Origin: Daldinia sp. FL1419 | Taxonomy: Eukaryota > Ascomycota > Sordariomycetes > Xylariales > Hypoxylaceae | Direction of reading: 5' to 3' | NCBI GenBank assembly: GCA_025201765.1 | Contig: MU623582.1 | Location: 1 to 33,917 of the forward strand | Length of the DNA: 33,917 nucleotides | In this document: positions 31,290-33,917 of the stretch, piece by piece | Position numbering within the stretch: the stretch's first letter is position 1 | Layout: each line of letters begins with the position of its first letter | Position numbers and translations under genes: made by a program | Notes under the pieces: generated by a model | Told to the model about the DNA's origin: nothing | Seen by the model: the letters and a program-made list of their open reading frames with translations, nothing else | Database searches by the model: none

Positions 31290-32129
31290 AAATAAAACCA
31301 ATAAGCAAATTTAAAATATATAATATTAAAAATGTAATTCTTTTACACTTCTAAATTGGTATATTCCTTTAATTATACCTTTTCAATAACTTCTTTATTT
31401 ATTTCCTACTTCCACTATATTACCTTATCCATATTCTTGAACGTTTTGGCTTTTAAATAATCTAAAATATCTATTAAATTTATTTATTTTCTAAAGCAGA
31501 TATACTTCTTTTTTAATAATGCTTTTATAAGCCCATCTATATTTATATCTTTTAAATTAATATAATTAATTTTAATATAACCTTTTTAAATTTCTTATCT
31601 AAATTAATAATTATATATATTTATGTATTTTAATTTTATTTTAAATTTTTTAATATCCTTAATAATTAGTTCAATTATTTATTTATTATTATATAATAAG
31701 AATATAGTTTAATTTTTAAGTTCAATTTTGAGGTTTTTAATTAATTATAATATATAAAATCTTTTTTTTGCAATTTAAATTAAAATAAATAATTTAATTT
31801 TAATAATAGAGATAATGATTATATCTTACTTATTAATTCTTCAATTAATTATTCCATCAAATAATTTTATTATATATATTTATAAATTTTTTTGATTAAT
31901 TATATTATTAATAAATAAAATATTATTGGCAATTTCGAAAATATTGTTTCTATTTAATTTTAAGATATATCTTCATATATACTAAAGATATTATATAATT
32001 TAATTAATTATTATATAATATTTTAAATTTGGATTTAAATTAAATTAAATTAATTTTAAATAAGTAAATATAATATTAGATTAGATAATTATTATAATAT
32101 ATAAAATTAAACTTATTTTTTATTAATAT

Positions 32130-32143
32130 TATTATATTAATTA
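32130..32143. repeat. Left target-site duplication (14 bp)
   Basis: TATTATATTAATTA, identical to the copy at 32417-32430. The sequence belongs to the copia relic. The outermost T may be chance, giving a 13-bp duplication. Confidence 0.78.
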
Positions 32144-32223
32144 CACCCGGGCCGCCGCCACACCACGTCACGAAGTTCGGGCATTGTAATGCATAAAGTG
32201 TTTTTCTATATTAAGGTTTGATC

Positions 32224-32255
32224 ATTTTTATTAAAAGGTAAATTTTAATAAAAAT
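32224..32255 (+). repeat. 13-bp inverted repeat, 6-nt loop, within the insert
   Basis: ATTTTTATTAAAA pairs with TTTTAATAAAAAT around the loop GGTAAA. Perfect pairing, all A/T. It lies in the AT-rich middle of the retroposon. Confidence 0.85.
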
Positions 32256-32304
32256 ATAAGGTAAAATTAAAGTTATGGCAATGTAGTTTATTTGGATAGG
32301 CGGC

Positions 32305-32337
32305 GGGTAGGTTTTCTCCGGAACACGGTTCCTACCC
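32305..32337 (+). repeat. GGGTAGG/CCTACCC inverted repeat within the insert
   Basis: A perfect 7-bp GC-rich stem with a 19-nt spacer containing TCCGGAACACGG. It could form a hairpin in an RNA transcribed from the element. Confidence 0.75.
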
Positions 32338-32416
32338 GGAACAAATACCAAAAGATGGACCGGATACCTGTAATATATTTTAGGTAAATTGGGGTAGTAA
32401 TAAATAAATAAATAAA

Positions 32417-32430
32417 TATTATATTAATTA
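32417..32430. repeat. Right target-site duplication (14 bp)
   Basis: Second copy of TATTATATTAATTA, directly after the (TAAA)n tail. Copia homology continues to its right. Confidence 0.78.
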
Positions 32431-33917
32431 AAATAAAACCATTCTTATATAAGGTAATAATTCTTCTTTTATCATAAATATTTTAAAGATTCTTTTAACC
32501 ATTCTTACTAAATTAATAATTTTATTAATATAAATAAATTAATTTAATTAAATTTAATATTATATTTAATTTTAAATTATTTTAATTTTAAGGAATTATT
32601 ATAGTTTATTATTTCCAATTAATTTATATTATTTTTTAAATTTAAAAATAATTAATTTAACCTCTAACTTAACCTTCTTCTAATATATTATAATAATATT
32701 ATCCATATATACAAAAAAGAAGATTCCATTCTTAATAAATATATATAATTTTTAAAATATTAAGATAAAACCAAATTCTTTTAAAATTTATAAAAATTCT
32801 TATTATTAAAAGAAAAATAATTTTTGAAGATTATAAAATACTTTAATAATATAAAGTATTTTTTTTAATTATTAATATTTTTGGAGTATATATATAAATA
32901 TATCTTTTTTAAATTTTGTATTTACAAATATATTTATTATATCATATTATATAAATTTAAAATCATATTTAATTATTATTATTATTAATACTTAAAAAGA
33001 CCTTTTAGTAAATATTAAAATGTAAATTTTTTTATTACTAATTATTTACTAATTTTCTTTTATTATTAAATATGTTTTATATTATTAAAAAAAATTATAT
33101 TTATTGGTTTTATAAATATAAATCCATATATATTTAAATATTTATTTATTCTTATATTAATTATTTGATTATAATATATTTCTTTAGGTATATATATTAA
33201 TATAGTTTTTAAGGTGGATTCATTTGGTCTTTTGAAATATTTTATATAATAGATAATTTTAGATGTCCAAATGTTATTTTAAAGGTTCTAATAAATCTCT
33301 TTTATATATTTTCTTATATTTATTAATCTTTATTAAAAATATTTAAATAAAATTATTTAAATTTTCTTTATTATATTAAAAAAATTAATAAATAAATCTT
33401 AATATTTTTATTTTATTAATTATATATTTTTTATACATATTAATCTTACCTATTAAAGAATTAATATAAAACATTACTTTTTATAATATATAATATTTAT
33501 TATTAAAAATAATATAAAGGATTATTAATATTTTAATATGAATAATAAATAAAATTATTAATAAAAAATAATTTAAAAAAAATAATAAATAAAAATGTAC
33601 TTTTATATAAAGGTAATTAATTTTTATAATAAAGGTTTCTTCTTTTTTGTCCAATAACCTATCTAATTTTATTAATTTATTAATTATACCCAATATATCC
33701 ACATCTTTAATTTATTTTAAAGGATTTATTTAAATATTATTATATACATTTACTTCTTTTTTAAGTTAAAAATCTTAAATAGATTTTAATAGATTATCAT
33801 ATTAATTTATCTTATAAATTATTAATTTATTTTTAAATTTATTTTATAATTTTTGGAGATTATTATTAAAGATTTTATTTTCCTTAAACATAATATCTTT
33901 TAATTTTATAATTTTAT

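Larger units (their letters stand above)
32144..32416 (+). mobile_element. SINE-like retroposon inserted in the copia relic
   Basis: A 273-bp segment with GC-rich ends inside AT-rich copia DNA. It begins CACCCGGGCCGCCGCC and ends in a TAATAAATAAATAAATAAA tail, with TATTATATTAATTA directly repeated on both sides. Removing the segment plus one repeat copy joins the copia reading frame without a shift. An A-rich tail and long target-site duplication are typical of LINE-type retroposition. The GC-rich ends keep many CpA sites, so they escaped RIP. No convincing pol III A or B box and no protein is visible. It could be a SINE, a 5'-truncated LINE or a retroposed cellular RNA. Confidence 0.78.
31283..33917 (-). 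mobile_element. RIP-mutated Ty1/copia retrotransposon, partial
   Basis: Minus-strand reading from 32970 down to 31493 follows a copia reverse transcriptase and RNase H in one frame, interrupted by TAA/TAG/TGA codons and by one inserted segment. Readable landmarks: YDIINIFVNTKFKKDIFI (about 32950-32890), NGIFFFVYMDNIIIIY (about 32730-32683, the YVDD catalytic box with V to M and D to N changes), YKLIGNNKL then FLKIKI (about 32630-32579), YINKIINLVRMVK (about 32520), FNLNPNLKYY (about 32045), and INLKDINIDGLIKALLKKK near the end (about 31555-31500), matching the ADGLTKAL end of copia RNase H. Changes are those expected of C-to-T on either strand, with no indels. An integrase C-terminal trace with IPKE lies near 33200. 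The 5' part runs off the window. The element is dead. Confidence 0.92.

Noticed and set aside
32144..32416. A self-cleaving ribozyme (hammerhead) in the retroposon
   Set aside because: The conserved CUGAUGA and GAAA core elements are absent. The inverted repeats alone do not indicate a known ribozyme.
33481..33702. 73-codon minus-strand open frame as a gene
   Set aside because: It lies inside the RIP-mutated copia element, is biased to I/L/K/N by AT content and could not be matched confidently to integrase. Treated as part of the relic.

Overview
This is nuclear DNA of a filamentous ascomycete (Pezizomycotina; Sordariomycetes is my guess, at low confidence). The evidence is short introns of about 50-120 nt with GTANGT-type donors and CTAAC/CTAAT branch points, ascomycete-type protein families, and very AT-rich blocks carrying the C-to-T signature of repeat-induced point mutation (RIP). 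Nine protein-coding genes are supported. Seven need intron removal to read correctly, and I derived the junctions by hand from splice signals, reading phase and family conservation.

Layout. 1-245: AT-rich, beginning with a 48-nt poly(A). 739-3012 (-): GH47 ER-type alpha-1,2-mannosidase. 4127-5031 (+): autophagy E2-like enzyme Atg10. 5154-5905 (-): U1A/U2B''-type snRNP protein. 6496-7768 (+): Arp2/3 subunit ARPC1. 8019-9080 (+): hypothetical protein. 9599-14255 (-): a 1518-aa F-box-like protein with several putative zinc sites. 14978-15070: assembly gap, then a (AAAAATATT)n satellite and an AT-rich RIP-mutated island to about 16230. 16906-18267 (+): RanGAP (Rna1). 19393-22029 (-): dynamin-related GTPase Dnm1. 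23254-24222 (-): hypothetical protein. 27065-29000 (+): PP2A B55 regulatory subunit (Cdc55 type). About 30100-33917: a large AT-rich block.

The genes are unrelated housekeeping functions (N-glycan trimming, autophagy, splicing, actin nucleation, nuclear transport, mitochondrial fission, phosphatase targeting). They do not form a functional cluster and are arranged as divergent and convergent pairs with ordinary intergenic spaces.

The most interesting part is the right end. The AT-rich block holds a Ty1/copia retrotransposon on the minus strand. Its reverse transcriptase and RNase H can still be followed for about 1.2 kb in one reading frame, broken only by stop codons of the kind RIP creates. 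Inside it sits a 273-bp segment with GC-rich ends, a (TAAA)n tail and a 14-bp direct repeat on each side. Removing the segment and one repeat copy restores the copia frame exactly. It looks like a short retroposon (SINE-like, or a truncated LINE or retroposed RNA) that landed after RIP had acted. Also notable are a 28-bp perfect palindrome at 25206-25233, a tandem duplication at 15651-15984 whose copies differ mainly by transitions, and recurrent TAGGTACCTA palindromes in the intergenic DNA.
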